DNA of 64,000 nucleotides, taken from the NCBI GenBank assembly GCA_030278955.1, contig JAOANR010000002.1:12513982-12577981 (forward strand), written 5' to 3'. Origin of the DNA: Hygrophila difformis (Eukaryota > Streptophyta > Magnoliopsida > Lamiales > Acanthaceae). Position 1 is the first letter of the stretch. Each line of letters opens with the position of its first letter. The position numbers and the translations under genes were made by a program. Positions 43,311 through 54,429 of this stretch are shown in pieces. The notes under the pieces are model-generated. The model ran no database searches, was not told the DNA's origin, and worked only from the letters and a program-made list of their open reading frames with translations.

Positions 43311-44159
43311 ATACCAACTATAAGACTAAATTCCACACAAAACTCAAGCAGAAATATGTAAGGGACATCCATAAAGATTTCCAACGTGAGTATTCCATAA
43401 GAACATCAAATCCTATCGATTGCTGAGACCAACCAGAAGGTAACCTCGGCAAAGGATATGCTCAAACTAGTTCCAAGACCTTTGTGGCATTTCGTCGAAC
43501 ACGTTATGTGCGCAATAAACCAAAACCTAAGTTACTAACAAACACACGGACGTTGCCCACAAAATGAAACAATCACTCTAATAACAACGCATCGTTTCCT
43601 TACAGCGCCAAACAACAAAGAAATGAGCTAATAACCACACCCTAATAACAACCAAACATCAAAAACTTCATAGTCTTCCTAAAGATTCAAATCCAACAAG
43701 AATTTGCCAAAAACATAAACACATTGTGGCATAAATACAAGCAAGGCAACAAGAGTAACATCAATTACCACATACACTTGCTAATTTGCACAAATCAAGC
43801 CTAAAAATAACAAACCCCCAATTTTTGTGCATAAACCCTAATTCCTAAATCTCTTCACAAATCAAGTCATTCAAAGCATAAAAATTGAAATTAGTAAGTG
43901 AGTTTAGTAGATTCATACCTTGGTAAGTGAAATTGAAACCGAAATCAAGCGAACGGGGAGGTAAGTCGCCGGATTTAGAGAGAATTGGGGGTGTGGTCTC
44001 GGATGGGAAATGGGGGAAGTGGCTCGCACGGAGCGCGAGCCCCATTTTCTTCGAACAGGTGCGGCCGCGCGCTATGGCGCCTTACCGCGCGGCCACCGCG
44101 CAGGACCCGGAGGGAGTTTTATTTTTCCTGTTTTGCTTAATCTCTTTTGCTATACACCC
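43311..44159 (-). other. Upstream region of the E3 antisense ORF
   Basis: No ORF. Matches the corresponding E2 region in outline, including the GC hairpin at 44021-44041 (one mismatch) and the right edge ACACCCCTCACTTA at 44153-44166. Confidence 0.5.
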
Positions 44160-44659
44160 CTCACTTAACCCGAGCATACATTGGCGGTGAGATACAACGA
44201 CATGGGGTATCACCGACATCATTGCTGACAAAGACAGTAGATTTGCCTCGCATTTTCTTTTTGTAAGGCAACAGAAAACCCTCGGGACGAAGAAAACATA
44301 GGAACCATAAGAAATCCTGTGAAGAATGGGAAACCGCTTATTGACTAGCGTCACCACCACAATTTGCTTGTATTCACGATGTATTCCACGTCTCTCAATT
44401 GAAGAAGTATGTGCACGATCCGACCCATGTACTCCAACCGGAAGAAGTTGAATTTGAGGATGACCTAAGTTACGAGGAAGTTCCGGTGCGAATACTTGAC
44501 ACGAATGAGAGAGTAACGAGGAATAAGACCGTGAGAATGGTCAAGGTCCTTTGGTCCAACCACGAGACGGAGACGGCAACGTGGGAGTTGGAGGCCGACA
44601 TGAAACAACGTTACCCTACCCTCTTCCAAGATAAGCCGGCCACAGTTATGGGGACATAA
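44160..44659 (+). pseudogene. Integrase/chromodomain remnant of E3
   Basis: The first 100 bp are a badly decayed copy of the integrase VRRHGVPHD-SDRDSRF region. After an internal deletion the frame recovers at VFHVSQLKKYVHDPTHVLQ and gives a clean chromodomain segment (YEEVPVRILDTNERVTRNKT, TATWELEADMKQRYPTLF) ending VMGT. The breakpoint with the captured module is the same as in E2. Confidence 0.82.
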
Positions 44660-44677
44660 CTGTATTCTTAAGGGGGG
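44643..44677 (+). other. E3 hairpin 1 plus polypurine tract
   Basis: CAGTTATG-GGGA-CATAACTG at 44643-44662, CTTAAGGGGGG at 44667-44677, LTR start at 44683. E3 has only this one module; its LTR begins here. Confidence 0.85.
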
Positions 44678-44682
44678 TAGGA

Positions 44683-46002
44683 TGCAACACCCGAGAAAAA
44701 TAAATTCAAATTGTTTTGAACTACGTCATGACTTGATCCCTTCACAGGGTACGTAGGCAGCTTGGAACTAATTTCTAAGTTCAGTCACAAAATAAATCAT
44801 AAAATAAATCACAAAATAAATCACACAATAAATCATAAGATAAATCACAAAATAAATCACAAGATCAATCGCAAGGACGATAGGAGGAGTTGGAACTAAT
44901 TTAGACTAGACTAATTAGGGCACGGAAATGTTACGAGCGATAAGCCGAACTCGTAACAAGTTTAAGGTAAAGATTCCGAACCGGAGACGACCCGAGGAGT
45001 CGAGCTAACACGTAGAGAGTAGAAAACCGATGGAGGAAGGAAGAAAAGACCCGACGGAACACGCGGACCGCCGAACCGGCCGGTCCGGCCGGCCCGCGCT
45101 CGCCGCGCGCCGCCGCGCGGCCACCGCGCGGAAGGCGGAGTCGCGACTCCAGGCCTGGCCACGCGTGCTCCGCGCGGGCAAAGGCGTAGGTGCGCGTCAC
45201 CAGCGCGCCAGAGGTGCTGAAGGTGTAAACTTTCCTTCCATGGCGATTTCCTTGCCACAAATTCGACCCCTAACCATGGCAACCGAATCCCAGCCTTAGG
45301 GAAGGCTATAGGACGATAATGGTGCGTCCAAATCCCCATAACTCACAGAAACACTCAAGCCTCCCCTCCATTCTTCCTCTCCAAGTCAAAATCCCTCCGA
45401 ATCCACTTTCCGGCGAGCATTCCGGCGACGACGAGGCGAAAGGAACCAAGCCCTGCCTTCTAGACTCTTGGTAAGCTATGGTATAATGTTGTTGTTCGTC
45501 CATACCACTTAGAAACTCGAAATCTAACCCTTTTCCTTTACTACGATTTCACGTCGGAAAACGAACAAAAAGCGATCGGTGAAGTTGGCCGTTCGTCGCG
45601 ACCCTAGGACGTCCGGAAACCCATTCCAGCGACCCAAATCTCTAACTAAGTAAGTTAAGACCTTACTCACAAATTTTTGTGGTTTATTGTTGTTTAAAAC
45701 TCGAGATCTAGACCCGTAACAAAAATCGATTTTCAAAATCCTATTTTCGTCCAATTTCAAAAACTCGCCTAAAACTCGACCTTCGGAAATTCAAACCGAA
45801 AACTTTTCAACATAGATTTTGTTCCTAAGACTTTAATCTATCTTGTGTCCAAATTTCAGCCATTTACATTAAGATTTGCTATTCCAAATCTCGCCGTAAA
45901 CTTTCTGTGACAAACCGAACGTTTGAAACTTTTGACAGATTTTATTACTCGACTTGATGCATGTTTTTCACCCGTTTTTAGAATGATTCAACTTTGCATT
46001 TA
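44683..46002 (+). repeat. E3 3' LTR, truncated (1320 bp)
   Basis: Matches the first 1.3 kb of the 5' LTR closely, then stops at about 46002 where MULE coding sequence begins, leaving no minisatellite and no LTR end. A deletion after insertion is the simplest cause. Confidence 0.9.
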
Positions 46003-47587
46003 CAATTAAGCGAATAGGACAACTCAGAGGAGGACATAGTGAAAGTTGGGGATGATTTTGATGAGAAGTTGCTGTCAGATTTAGAGAAGAATGATAGAAG
46101 TCGACCAACACTAGTATTTAATTCAGGCGGCATTTACAATCCAACCATTAGTTTAGAGATGATGTTTGCTGGCCGTTTCAGCCAAGAGATTCGGGCTTGA
46201 TGCCATTAAGGAGATAAAAGTTAATGTCACAAAAAATCAAGCCGTTTCAGCCAAGAGAAGAGCATTAGCAACACTTAACGGGTCATCCGAATATCAATTC
46301 AGTTAGCTATGGAACTATGTGGAGGAACTTAGAAAAAGATTCTAAGAAATCCTTGTATTACTGTTATACAAGGAACAACTGATGTTGGGACCGAAACAAG
46401 ATTTGACAGATTCTATGTCTGTTTTGAAGCACTGAAGAAGGGTTGGAAGTTGGGTTGCAGGCCATTGATAGGATAAATGGTTGCCATTTGAGTGGGCTAC
46501 ACAAGGGTGTACTCCTACCAGCTGTTGGTGTTGATGGGAATAATTCATTGTATCCGATAGCCTATGCCATTATTCCAATAGAGAACAAGAACAACTGGAG
46601 TTGGTTCCTAGTTGTTTTGAAAGAAAATCTCCAGCTCGCACATGTTAGATATTTGACCTTCATTTCTGATACACAAAAGGGGTTAATTCAGGCTTTGCAA
46701 ATCGGTTTTGTGATAGAAACATGCACAACAACTTTTGCACCGCTGGATATAGAGGAATAGCCTTAAAGAACTTGATGCGGGCAGCTGCCAGGGCGGGTAC
46801 CATACCTGAGTTTTTGGTTCAAATGAAAAAGATCAAAGAATATTCAGAGGGTGCATGGAAATGGCTTAGTGAAAAGGCACCAACACGGTGGATTAAGTCC
46901 CACTTCTCTGGGGGCCGGATGTGTGATATGCTCTTGAATAACCTTTGTGAATCTTTCAACTCATGCATAAAGAAGCAATGAGCAAAACTGTCCTAACAAA
47001 TCTTGAATGGATTAGAAAATACATAATGAAGAGGTATTCCGACAACTATGATAAGGCAAATTTGAAGTGGCAGAACCGTGCAATATGTCCCCGCATTTAG
47101 AAAATCCTCCAGAAGAATGCTCGAAAAGTTGGTGACTATCCCAATTAAATCAAATGATCGACATTACCAAGTACGGATGATGGGGGGTAAAGGGCAATTT
47201 GTGGTCGATCTTGTCAAGAGGGAGTGTTCATGTCGGCTTTGGGGGTTGAATGGCATCCCTTGTCTGCATCGGTTGGCTGCAATATCTCATCAAGGTCATG
47301 GCCCTGAAGATTATGTGGAGAAGTCTTTCTCGGTCTGAACGTAAAAGAAGGCATATCAGTTTCCCATTATTGGCATATCAAGTGATGTTTTCTTGCATCC
47401 AACATCTTACATACCACCTCAGCCTCCTCAATTTCCAAGGGGTGTTGGAAGGCCATCGAATTCAAGGAAGCCATCTGTAGAAGAGACCAAGAAAAAACAG
47501 CGGCCAAAAAGAAGATATACAAATAATCCTACGAAGATGACATGCCGGGGAATGACATCACACTGTATCATTTGTGGCGAACGTGGA
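46003..47587 (+). pseudogene. MULE (MuDR-type) transposase, core and SWIM domain
   Basis: An acidic linker (DNSEEDIVKVGDDFDEKL) is followed, across several frameshifts and stops, by the MULE catalytic core: FYVCFEALKKGWKLGCRPLI, GVLLPAVGVDGNNSLYPIAY, NNWSWFLVVLKENL, FISDTQKGLIQAL, then RMCDMLLNNLCESFNSCI. A SWIM zinc finger (CSCRLWGLNGIPCLH) and a basic tail ending in the first half of a zinc knuckle (HCIICGERG) complete it. The residue expected to be the first catalytic Asp (consensus near LDGC) reads ING here. Frames change near 46720, 46980, 47090 and 47340. The front is missing at 46002 and the tail is cut by E5 at 47588. A cut-and-paste DNA transposase, long dead. Confidence 0.88.
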
Positions 47588-48202
47588 TGTAACATCCCGG
47601 ATTTGATAACCCAGGCCGAAATGCCACCGCCACACCTCCCAAGCAAGACACTACTTCATTCGAGCTCACTTGAGAGATGCAAGGCTAAGGTATTTCAGAA
47701 TTTAAAACATTTCAACAGCCCATTCAATAATAGATAATAAAAATCATTACATAGTACTCCCTCCGTCCCACCCCAAGTGTCCTGTTACTATTGGGCACGA
47801 GAATTAAGGTAGAGTTGGTTTGTGAGTATATAGTGGGGTCCACATAGTTGTTGGAGGGAAAAATTATTTCTATTTATAGAAAGAAGACATTTGTAATGGG
47901 ACATCCAAAAATAGTAAGTAAGACATTTGGAATGGGACGGAGGGAGTACTATCTAAGTCGCAGCGGAATACAATATTTAAATATAGATATAGAAGCAGAA
48001 GTATAAATATGGGCCGACATGGCCAAAATGCAGTAAGTAATTAAGGTCTAATAGAATGCAACATTAATTTAAATCCCGAACCCCAATATGCGTGCATGCT
48101 CATATCATTTCTCCATACTCTGTAAAAGAAAAATAAAACAACGGGTTTTATCAATATATAAAATACTGAGTAAGATAATCCCTAACATAGTAATAAAGGG
48201 GT
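47588..48202 (-). repeat. E5 3' LTR, distal piece
   Basis: Matches 61826-62244 of the E5 5' LTR once the MITE at 47757-47946 is removed. About 140 bp present at 62245-62384 are missing at the E4 junction. Confidence 0.82.
47757..47946. mobile_element. Stowaway MITE, 190 bp
   Basis: Terminal inverted repeats CTCCCTCCGTCCCA at both ends, TA duplicated (47755-47756 and 47947-47948). The E5 5' LTR keeps the empty site (CATAGTACTATCTAAG near 61988), which proves insertion and TA duplication. Moved by Tc1/mariner-type transposase. Confidence 0.95.
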
Positions 48203-48413
48203 TTTTTTATTATTATAATTATTATAATTTTTATTTTAAAAATCATAATATAAATTATCCATGATCATTGGATAATCCGATAACTCTCTTCGAGTTGCTA
48301 TCGTCCGAAAATATTTAATTCCGCTCTCTCGGAATTATTTCGGTTACGATAATTAAATCCGATTCTTTAATTTTTTGGATTTAATATTCGATGTCGATTT
48401 CTCGGGTATTACA
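48203..48413 (-). repeat. E4 3' LTR remnant
   Basis: Matches 56777-56986 (start of the E4 5' LTR) and ends, in sense, TGTAATACCCGAGAAAT at 48413. The remaining 2.3 kb are gone. Confidence 0.85.
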
Positions 48414-48432
48414 GTCTACCCTCCTTATAAAT

Positions 48433-48452
48433 CAACTTCGCCCTCGAAGTTG
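48433..48452 (-). other. E4 hairpin 2 beside the polypurine tract
   Basis: In sense CAACTTCG-AGGG-CGAAGTTG, followed by a purine tract ATAAGGAGGG (48420-48429) and the LTR. Confidence 0.82.
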
Positions 48453-48570
48453 GGTCGCACTTCGGAAAATAATTGGCACGTAGAAATTATGAAGGCTTGT
48501 AAATTTAAATTCTTACCTCGGTGTGTGACGACTTTGTGCGGGGTGTCACATCCTCTCCCCCTTAGGACTG

Positions 48571-48590
48571 CAGTTATGCTCCCATAACTG
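48571..48590 (-). other. E4 hairpin 1 beside the first polypurine tract
   Basis: In sense CAGTTATG-GGAG-CATAACTG, followed by CCTAAGGGGGAGAGGATGTG (48548-48567). Same stem as E1, E2, E3 and E5; loop differs. Confidence 0.82.
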
Positions 48591-49875
48591 CTCCTGAGTC
48601 GCTTTGGAAAAGGTTGGGATATCTTTGCTTCATATCCGCTTCCAATTCCCACGTCGCCTCCTCGGTGCCATGATTGGACCATAGAATCTTCACCATTCTC
48701 ATGGTCTTGTTCTTTGTGACCCTTTCTTTGACATCAAGTACCTAGATCGGATACTCCTCATATGTCAGATCGTCATCCAGTTCGATCACGTCGGGTTGTA
48801 AGATGTGAGTTGGGTCGTGCACATATTTCTTTAATTGAGAAACGTGAAACACATTGTGCACTCGCGATAATTCCGGTGGAAGAGCCAAACGGTATGCCAA
48901 GGTACCCACACGATCCAAAATCTCGTCTGGACCTATGTAGCGAGGACTCAGCTTTCCTCATTTGCGAAATGGCATCACCCCCTTCATCGGTGACACTTTT
49001 AGCATAACTCTGTCTCCCACTTGGAATTCCAACTCCTGCCGTCTTGTATCGGCATAACTCTTTTGCCGGTCTTGTGCGGCCTTCATATTTTGCTGAACCA
49101 CCTTGATTTGCTTGCTCATGTCTTCAACAAGCTGAGCTCCAACAACCACAGAATTATCATCATTTGCCCAGCACAACGGACTGCGACACTTGCGTCCGTA
49201 AAGAGCTTCGAACGGTGCCATGCCAATGCTAGCATTGTAACTGTTGTTATATGAGAATTCAGTTAGTGGTAAGTGGTTTTCTCAACTTCCCTTGAATTCA
49301 AGTACACACGCTCTAAGGATGTCCTCGAGCGTCTGAATTGTTCGCTCAGTTTGACCGTCCGTCATTGGATGAAAAGTCGTGCTCATCTTGATTTGGGTTC
49401 ACAAAGCTTCTTGCAGTTTGGTCCAGAAGTTCTAGACAAATCTGCTATCTCGATCCGATATGATGTCGTGAGGCACTCCATGCCTTCGGACTACATTCTC
49501 GATGTACGCCTTGGCTAGTTGATCCATCGACCAATTGTCCTTCATTGGTATGAAGATGGCGGTCTTCGTTAACCGATCAACTATTACCCAAATTTTGTTC
49601 ATGCCTCTGGGAGATCTTGGTAACCCTGAGACGAAATCCATGGAGATGTTGTCCCATTTCCAATTTGGGATCTCCAAGGGCTTCACCAATCCCAATGGCT
49701 TTTGCCGCACTGCCTTCACTTTCTGGCAAGTTAGGCACTTAGCCACGAAGTCAGCACCATCTTGTTTCATTCGCGGCCACCAGTAAATTTTCTTCAGATC
49801 CTTATACAGCTTATCACCTCCTGGGTGCATTGAATAAGGTGTACTATGGCCTTCTTCCATCAATTTCCGCTTCAA
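48573..49875 (-). pseudogene. E4 integrase and chromodomain
   Basis: From the 5' side: zinc site (His-His...CLTC), first catalytic Asp in ISMDFVSGLP, second in ISDRDSRFV, Glu in DGQTERTIQ, then EALYGRKCRSPL, GPDEILDRVGTLAYRLALPP and a chromodomain tail (TWELEADMKQRYPNLF). Stops occur right after DSRFV (near 49430), near 49290 and near 48957, so no working enzyme results. It inserts cDNA into chromatin in living relatives, where the chromodomain guides targeting. Confidence 0.88.
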
Positions 49876-49914
49876 GTCCTCGCACTTGTGAGGAACGCAC
49901 CATCTTCCTTTGTA

Positions 49915-51543
49915 TCATATACTTCCGTCTTCATGGATCATAAATCCTACCGCTTTACCTTCACCAATTTTCTCCTTGATTCTCTGAATGTTCTCATCAT
50001 CGGGTTGAGCTGTTCGAATCTCATCGAACACGGTATGCTCAATTGTTATGGCATTCACCATTTCTACCACAGTTCCATAATGGACTAGTTCGGTATCCAA
50101 CTTTGCTAGGTCCATATACAGTCCCGAAGGTAAGACAAGGGTGTTTGCCGTATGCTTCATCTTCCGGCTCAATGCATCCGCAACGACGTTCGCCTTGCCC
50201 TCATGGTAGGCTATGTCCAAGTCATAGTCTTTGATCAGCTCGAGCCATCTCCTTTGCCTCATATTTAACTCATTTTGAGTAAATATATACTTGAGGCTCT
50301 TGTGGTCTGTGAACATCCGACATGTTCGTCCATATAGGTAGTGTCGCCAGATCTTGAGAGCGAACACCACAGCAGCCAATTCCAGATCATGTGTTGGATA
50401 GTTCTCCTCGTGCGGTTTAAGTTGGCGCGATGCGTAAGCGATAACCCTTTGGTTTTGCCTAAGCACGCAACCAAGACCTTCTTTTGAAGCGTCGCTGTAC
50501 ACTTCAAACCCTCCGTCTCCGATGGCAATGCTAAGACCGGTGCTGTTGTGAGTCTCTTCTTGAGTTCTTGAAATGATGCCTCACAATCAGTCGTCCATTC
50601 AAACTTTAACCCTTTCTTCAGCAACTGGGTCATCGGTCTTGATATCTTTGAAAAGTCTTTCACGAACCTTCTGTAGTATCCGGCTAGTCCTAGGAAACTT
50701 CGTATCTCCGTCTGACTAGTTGGCACTGGCCAATCAGTCACTGCAGATATCTTTGCCGGGTCAACCGACACTCCTTTAGCCGATACTATGTGCCCCAAGA
50801 AGGCAACTTCCTTCATCCAAAATTCGCACTTTGACAGCTTCGCGTATAGTTGGTTCTTCCTCAAAATCTAAAGCACTTGATGAAGATGTTTTGTATGCTC
50901 CTCCTCATCCCTTGAGTAAACTAGAATGTCATCGATGAATACGACAACACATGAATCTAGTAACTCTCGGAGTACACTATTCATGAGATTTATGAATACT
51001 GAGCATTCGTGAGACCAAAGGACATTACGGTGAATTTATGGTGCATGTATCTTGTGTGAAATGCTGTCTTCGGTATGTCCTTCTCGGCGATACGCAGCTG
51101 ATGGTATTCAGGTCAACCTTTGAAAATACCGACGCTCCTTTCAGCTGATCGAAGAGATCTTTGATCCTAGGTAGCGGGTACTTGTTCTTAATCGTCACTT
51201 GATAAAGACCTCTGTAGTCTATGCACAATCGAAGTCCGCCGTCCTTTTTCTTGACGAACAGGACCGGTGCTCCCCATGGTGATGTGCTCGGTCGAATGTA
51301 ACCTTTTGATAACAACTCCTCGAGTTGTTCCTTCAGCTCCTTCATTTCCGCAGGCGCCATGAGATATGGTGCCTTCGATACCGGCTCGATTCCGGGTACC
51401 AGATCGATCGTGAACTCGACTTCACGCTCAGGTGGCATTCCTGGGATATCTTCAGGAAAGACGTCCGTATATTCGTTCACGACTGGGATTTGGTCGATCT
51501 TGTTTCCTTCGTCCTCCAGGTTATGCACGTAGCATGCGTACAA
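49915..51543 (-). pseudogene. E4 reverse transcriptase and RNase H
   Basis: The amino part reads [38 protein letters not shown] and [11 protein letters not shown] frameshift near 51100 follows, then VMSFGLTNA and the catalytic FIDDIL motif (about 50922-50940), [16 protein letters not shown] and [19 protein letters not shown]. After another frameshift near 50500 come RNase H ([49 protein letters not shown]). The catalytic aspartates of RT are present but the frame is broken at least three times. Confidence 0.88.
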
Positions 51544-51663
51544 CTGATATCCCTTTTACATGAGACTGCAAAATTTCATAGCATTTACTACCTTGGCACT
51601 CTTCTTTTGAGGCTGCATGTAGTAAATGACCTTCTTCCCTCGACTCTTTGCCAAAGTGATCTT

Positions 51664-52206
51664 CTACTTTTGGCACTCAATAACGGCCTTGTATCGAGTC
51701 AGCCAGTCCATCCCCAGAATGATATCGAAATCCTTAAGGTTAAATTCTATGAGATTCGCGAAGAATTCGGTATTCTTGATTACTATCGGGATTCCGTCGT
51801 ATCGTTTGGAGCACGATACCACTTTACCCGATGGTAATTGGATTCCTAAGTTAATGTTATTCGGCGTAGGTAGATCTAACGCAGATAGAATTCTCGTGGA
51901 AATCAAAGAGCAACTCGCTCCTGATTCAAATAAGACTTTGACAGACACGCTTAAAGCAGTAAATGTACCTCCGATCACATCGCCTTGAGCGGCCAAGTCC
52001 GCCTGATTGATCACATTCAAGCGTCCTACTGCCCCACCTTGATTCCCATGCTGGTTTTGATTTTGAGGTGGCCTCTGTGCCTGAGGGAACTTCTGTCCTT
52101 GATTGTTCTGCTGGTTCGGCCCAGCTGATCTGTTTCCCTGAGGACGGTTCAACAGGTCCGGCCTCTTATCGATGCGATCCTCTCTTGTCCAGCACTCCTT
52201 CTTCAT
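51664..52206 (-). pseudogene. E4 aspartic protease region
   Basis: It continues in the gag frame after the UGA at about 52225: a Gln/Asn/Pro-rich linker, then the protease core. The active-site motif reads VLFESGAS, with Glu where retroviral-type proteases have Asp (D-S/T-G). Further core landmarks are LIEFNLKDFDIILGMDWL. A stop follows CQK. The Glu substitution alone should abolish activity. Confidence 0.82.
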
Positions 52207-53226
52207 ATGGCCCTCTCGGCCACATCAGTAACAATGCCCCGGTTTTGGGCATTCAAGCACCAAGTGCAGAATGTTGCACCTCTGGCATATGGGTATGAAA
52301 GCGCCTTGGTTATCCGGCCTTCGGTTTCCTTGGCCTCCTTGATTGAATACTCTGTTCTCTGGCTTCCTCTGCCCATAATTCCTTCCTTGGTCATTCCCCT
52401 TTCTGAAGTGATTTCCAGTGTTGTTGTTTCGGTTCCTCTTATCAAAGTTGTTCGAGCCCTTGCTCGATTCTCCATGGTCTTTGCATTTCAACTGTTGTAC
52501 CCGGGCAATCACCACTGCCCGATCGTAAACAGCATGCAGAGTTGTGTACTGTCCCCCAACCAAAATCTCTCTGATGCTGAGGTTCAGCCCCATTTCAAAC
52601 TTCTGGGCTTTGTCAGCATCAGTCGGCACAAGCCTTGGAGCAAAACGAACAAGCTCCTTAAACTTTGCATAATATTCCTGGACTGTCTGGGTGCCTTGAC
52701 GAAGATTGATGAACTCTTCGTACTTAGCAGTTTTCGTGCTGAGGGGATAGAACCTCTCCCTCATCATTTCCTTGAACTCTTCCCAAAAGTAAACGTGCTC
52801 ACCATCTGCCAGCCCTCCTTGGTGGTTCTGCCACCATTCATCAGCTTCTCCACTTAAGTAGTATGCCGCCACTCCAACTTTCTTGTTTTCGGGACACCTG
52901 ACGGCGTTCAACAGCTTGTCAAATGTCCTGATCCAATCCTCCAGTTTTGCGGGATCCTCCTGTCCCTTATAATGTGGCGGCTGGTAGGGATTTACCATCG
53001 CCAAGTAATTGATTCGGGCAGCTGGGGGTGGCACTGCTGCCTGTGCTCGATTGACTTCCGCGTTTCCCAAAGCAATAAGGACTTGTTCGACTGTCCTAAG
53101 TCGATCATCTAGTCCATTGGGGGCTGGGTTAGCTTGGCCTCCAGGATTTGGCGGGTTCGCCCCAGCTGGAGCGTTAGCATTTTCATTCACTGGAATCTCC
53201 ACTCGGGGTCTCCCTCTCGGCGGCAT
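52207..53226 (-). pseudogene. E4 gag
   Basis: Starts MPPRGRPRVEIPVNENANAP at 53226. The capsid domain is intact (PAKLEDWIRTFDKLL, EADEWWQNHQGG, RERFYPLSTKTAKYEEF, VQEYYAKFKELVRFAP). In the nucleocapsid, the knuckle C-Y-x-C-G-x-x-G-H-x4-C is interrupted by an in-frame TGA at the x position, most simply a CGA to TGA change. Otherwise gag and protease share one frame. Clearly related to E1 gag, making E4-type elements plausible helpers for E1. Confidence 0.88.
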
Positions 53227-53549
53227 TCTGATAATCAAGCACGCATAGGTTAGATTCGCAGTTAGATGTAGGTTAATAGTCAATTTAGACTACGATTGGA
53301 GTTCTATCTCATAGGTTCTAAGCGCGAAAGAACACTGGAAAGAGAAAGGAAAAACAAGTACTAGATTCCATTAGATCATACGGCTTGATAAAGAACTACA
53401 TGGATATAGCAATAGATTACCACTACGTAAAATGTGGTAATGATATGATAAACAAGATGTGATAATTCTAATACGCAGAGTTCGGAAATGAAATACTAAT
53501 AAAGATAAGCAATGTAAAGATCCAGCCAACAGAAAATGCATGCCATGGC

Positions 53550-53997
53550 CTAAAGCAGATAATCAGGGGAGTAGCCGAGCATCCTGCGGTCGGCCTCTAT
53601 CTCCTCATCGGTGTCAAGAGGCAGTGGAGGGTTCTCCACGGCCTCCTCGGGCTCCTCGTCCTCAATGTCGACGTGCTCGTCCGGATCCTCTTCCTCTTCT
53701 TCCTCCATCTCCGGCACAGGATTGAGCTGATTCTGCAGCCCATTCAATACCTCCTCCAGTGCGAAAACACGGCCATGCAGCATATGAACGTGATGACGAC
53801 AGTCATCAAACTTGGTCTCTAGTGTAGTCTGGCCCGCAGTAACCTGATTATTCCTTATGGTCAATGCCTCAATCCTTCCGCATTTCTATTCCTATCGTTT
53901 TCGGCGTCCCTACGAATGTGGCGAAGCTCGTGCGTAATGTCAGACATGGAACATAGTAAGCGCATGATAGATTCTTGCAATCTCGGATCGGCCATCT
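53550..53997 (-). pseudogene. E4 ORF0: coiled-coil/acidic protein with one frameshift
   Basis: The first ORF after the primer site, upstream of gag. It begins MADPRLQESIMRLLCSMSD at 53997 with heptad-like sequence; a one-base shift near 53865 moves to the frame MTIRNNQVTAGQTTLETKF with more coiled coil (HGRVFALEEVLNGLQNQL) and a very acidic end (EEEEEEDPDEHVDIEDEEPE). Start (MADP against MAEP), position and coiled-coil/acidic layout match ORF0 of E3. Sequence identity outside the start is low. Confidence 0.65.
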
Positions 53998-54412
53998 AAC
54001 ATATATGGTTTACATTAAGGGATTTGGCACATTAAAAAAAATAAATTGTTAATGCACATGCTTTTTCCCCCAAAAAATAATACTCCCTCCGTCCCAGATA
54101 ACTTGTCCTGTTTGAGTTTTTGGCACTGTTCATTGTTCAACTTTGACTCAATGTTATTGTAAGTACATATTTTGAGATATTAACGATTGAAAAAGTGCAT
54201 TGGATTGTGTGCAGAAGTTAAACAAGACAAGTTAAGTGGGACAGAGGGAGTACTAATTTTAAGACATGTCGAATTTTTTCGAGATATACTTTTCCATGGG
54301 TTTTAAAATAAAATTTCTTGTCCATGGAAATAATATTTTAAATGGTTAAAAATAATATTAAATAATTTGGGCCGCTATAGTGGGCCGAAAAATAATAGCT
54401 TTAGAAATTTTC
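53998..54412 (-). other. E4 leader with a Stowaway MITE
   Basis: AT-rich leader between primer site and ORF0. Nothing coding; holds the MITE at 54083-54250. Confidence 0.6.
54083..54250. mobile_element. Stowaway MITE, 168 bp
   Basis: CTCCCTCCGTCCC at the left, GGGACAGAGGGAG at the right, TA on both sides (54081-54082 and 54251-54252). Typical size for the class; different interior from the one at 47757. Confidence 0.92.
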
Positions 54413-54429
54413 GGGCTCTGATACCACTT
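54413..54429 (-). other. E4 primer-binding site (Met tRNA)
   Basis: In sense AAGTGGTATCAGAGCCC directly after the 5' LTR end. Confidence 0.9.

Larger units (their letters stand above)
31574..46002 (+). mobile_element. E3: ORF0/antisense-ORF gypsy element, 3' LTR truncated, interrupted by X
   Basis: 5' LTR of 2800 bp, Met-tRNA primer site, ORF0 (34751-35134), antisense ORF split in two by X (35859-36661 and 42786-43310), integrase/chromodomain remnant (44160-44659), one hairpin-polypurine module and a 3' LTR that stops after 1320 bp at a junction with MULE sequence. Same gene order as E2 but a different LTR sequence and start point. Without X and with a full LTR it would be close to E2 in size. 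The flank before it is GTAAG; no right-hand duplication survives. Confidence 0.88.

Noticed and set aside
47588..48413. A complete 826-bp LTR of a separate element
   Set aside because: Its two parts match different LTR families, and the pieces are explained by E4 inserted in the E5 LTR followed by deletion.
53540..53725. Plus-strand Arg/Pro-rich ORF opposite E4 ORF0
   Set aside because: Complement of the acidic tail of ORF0; no independent support.
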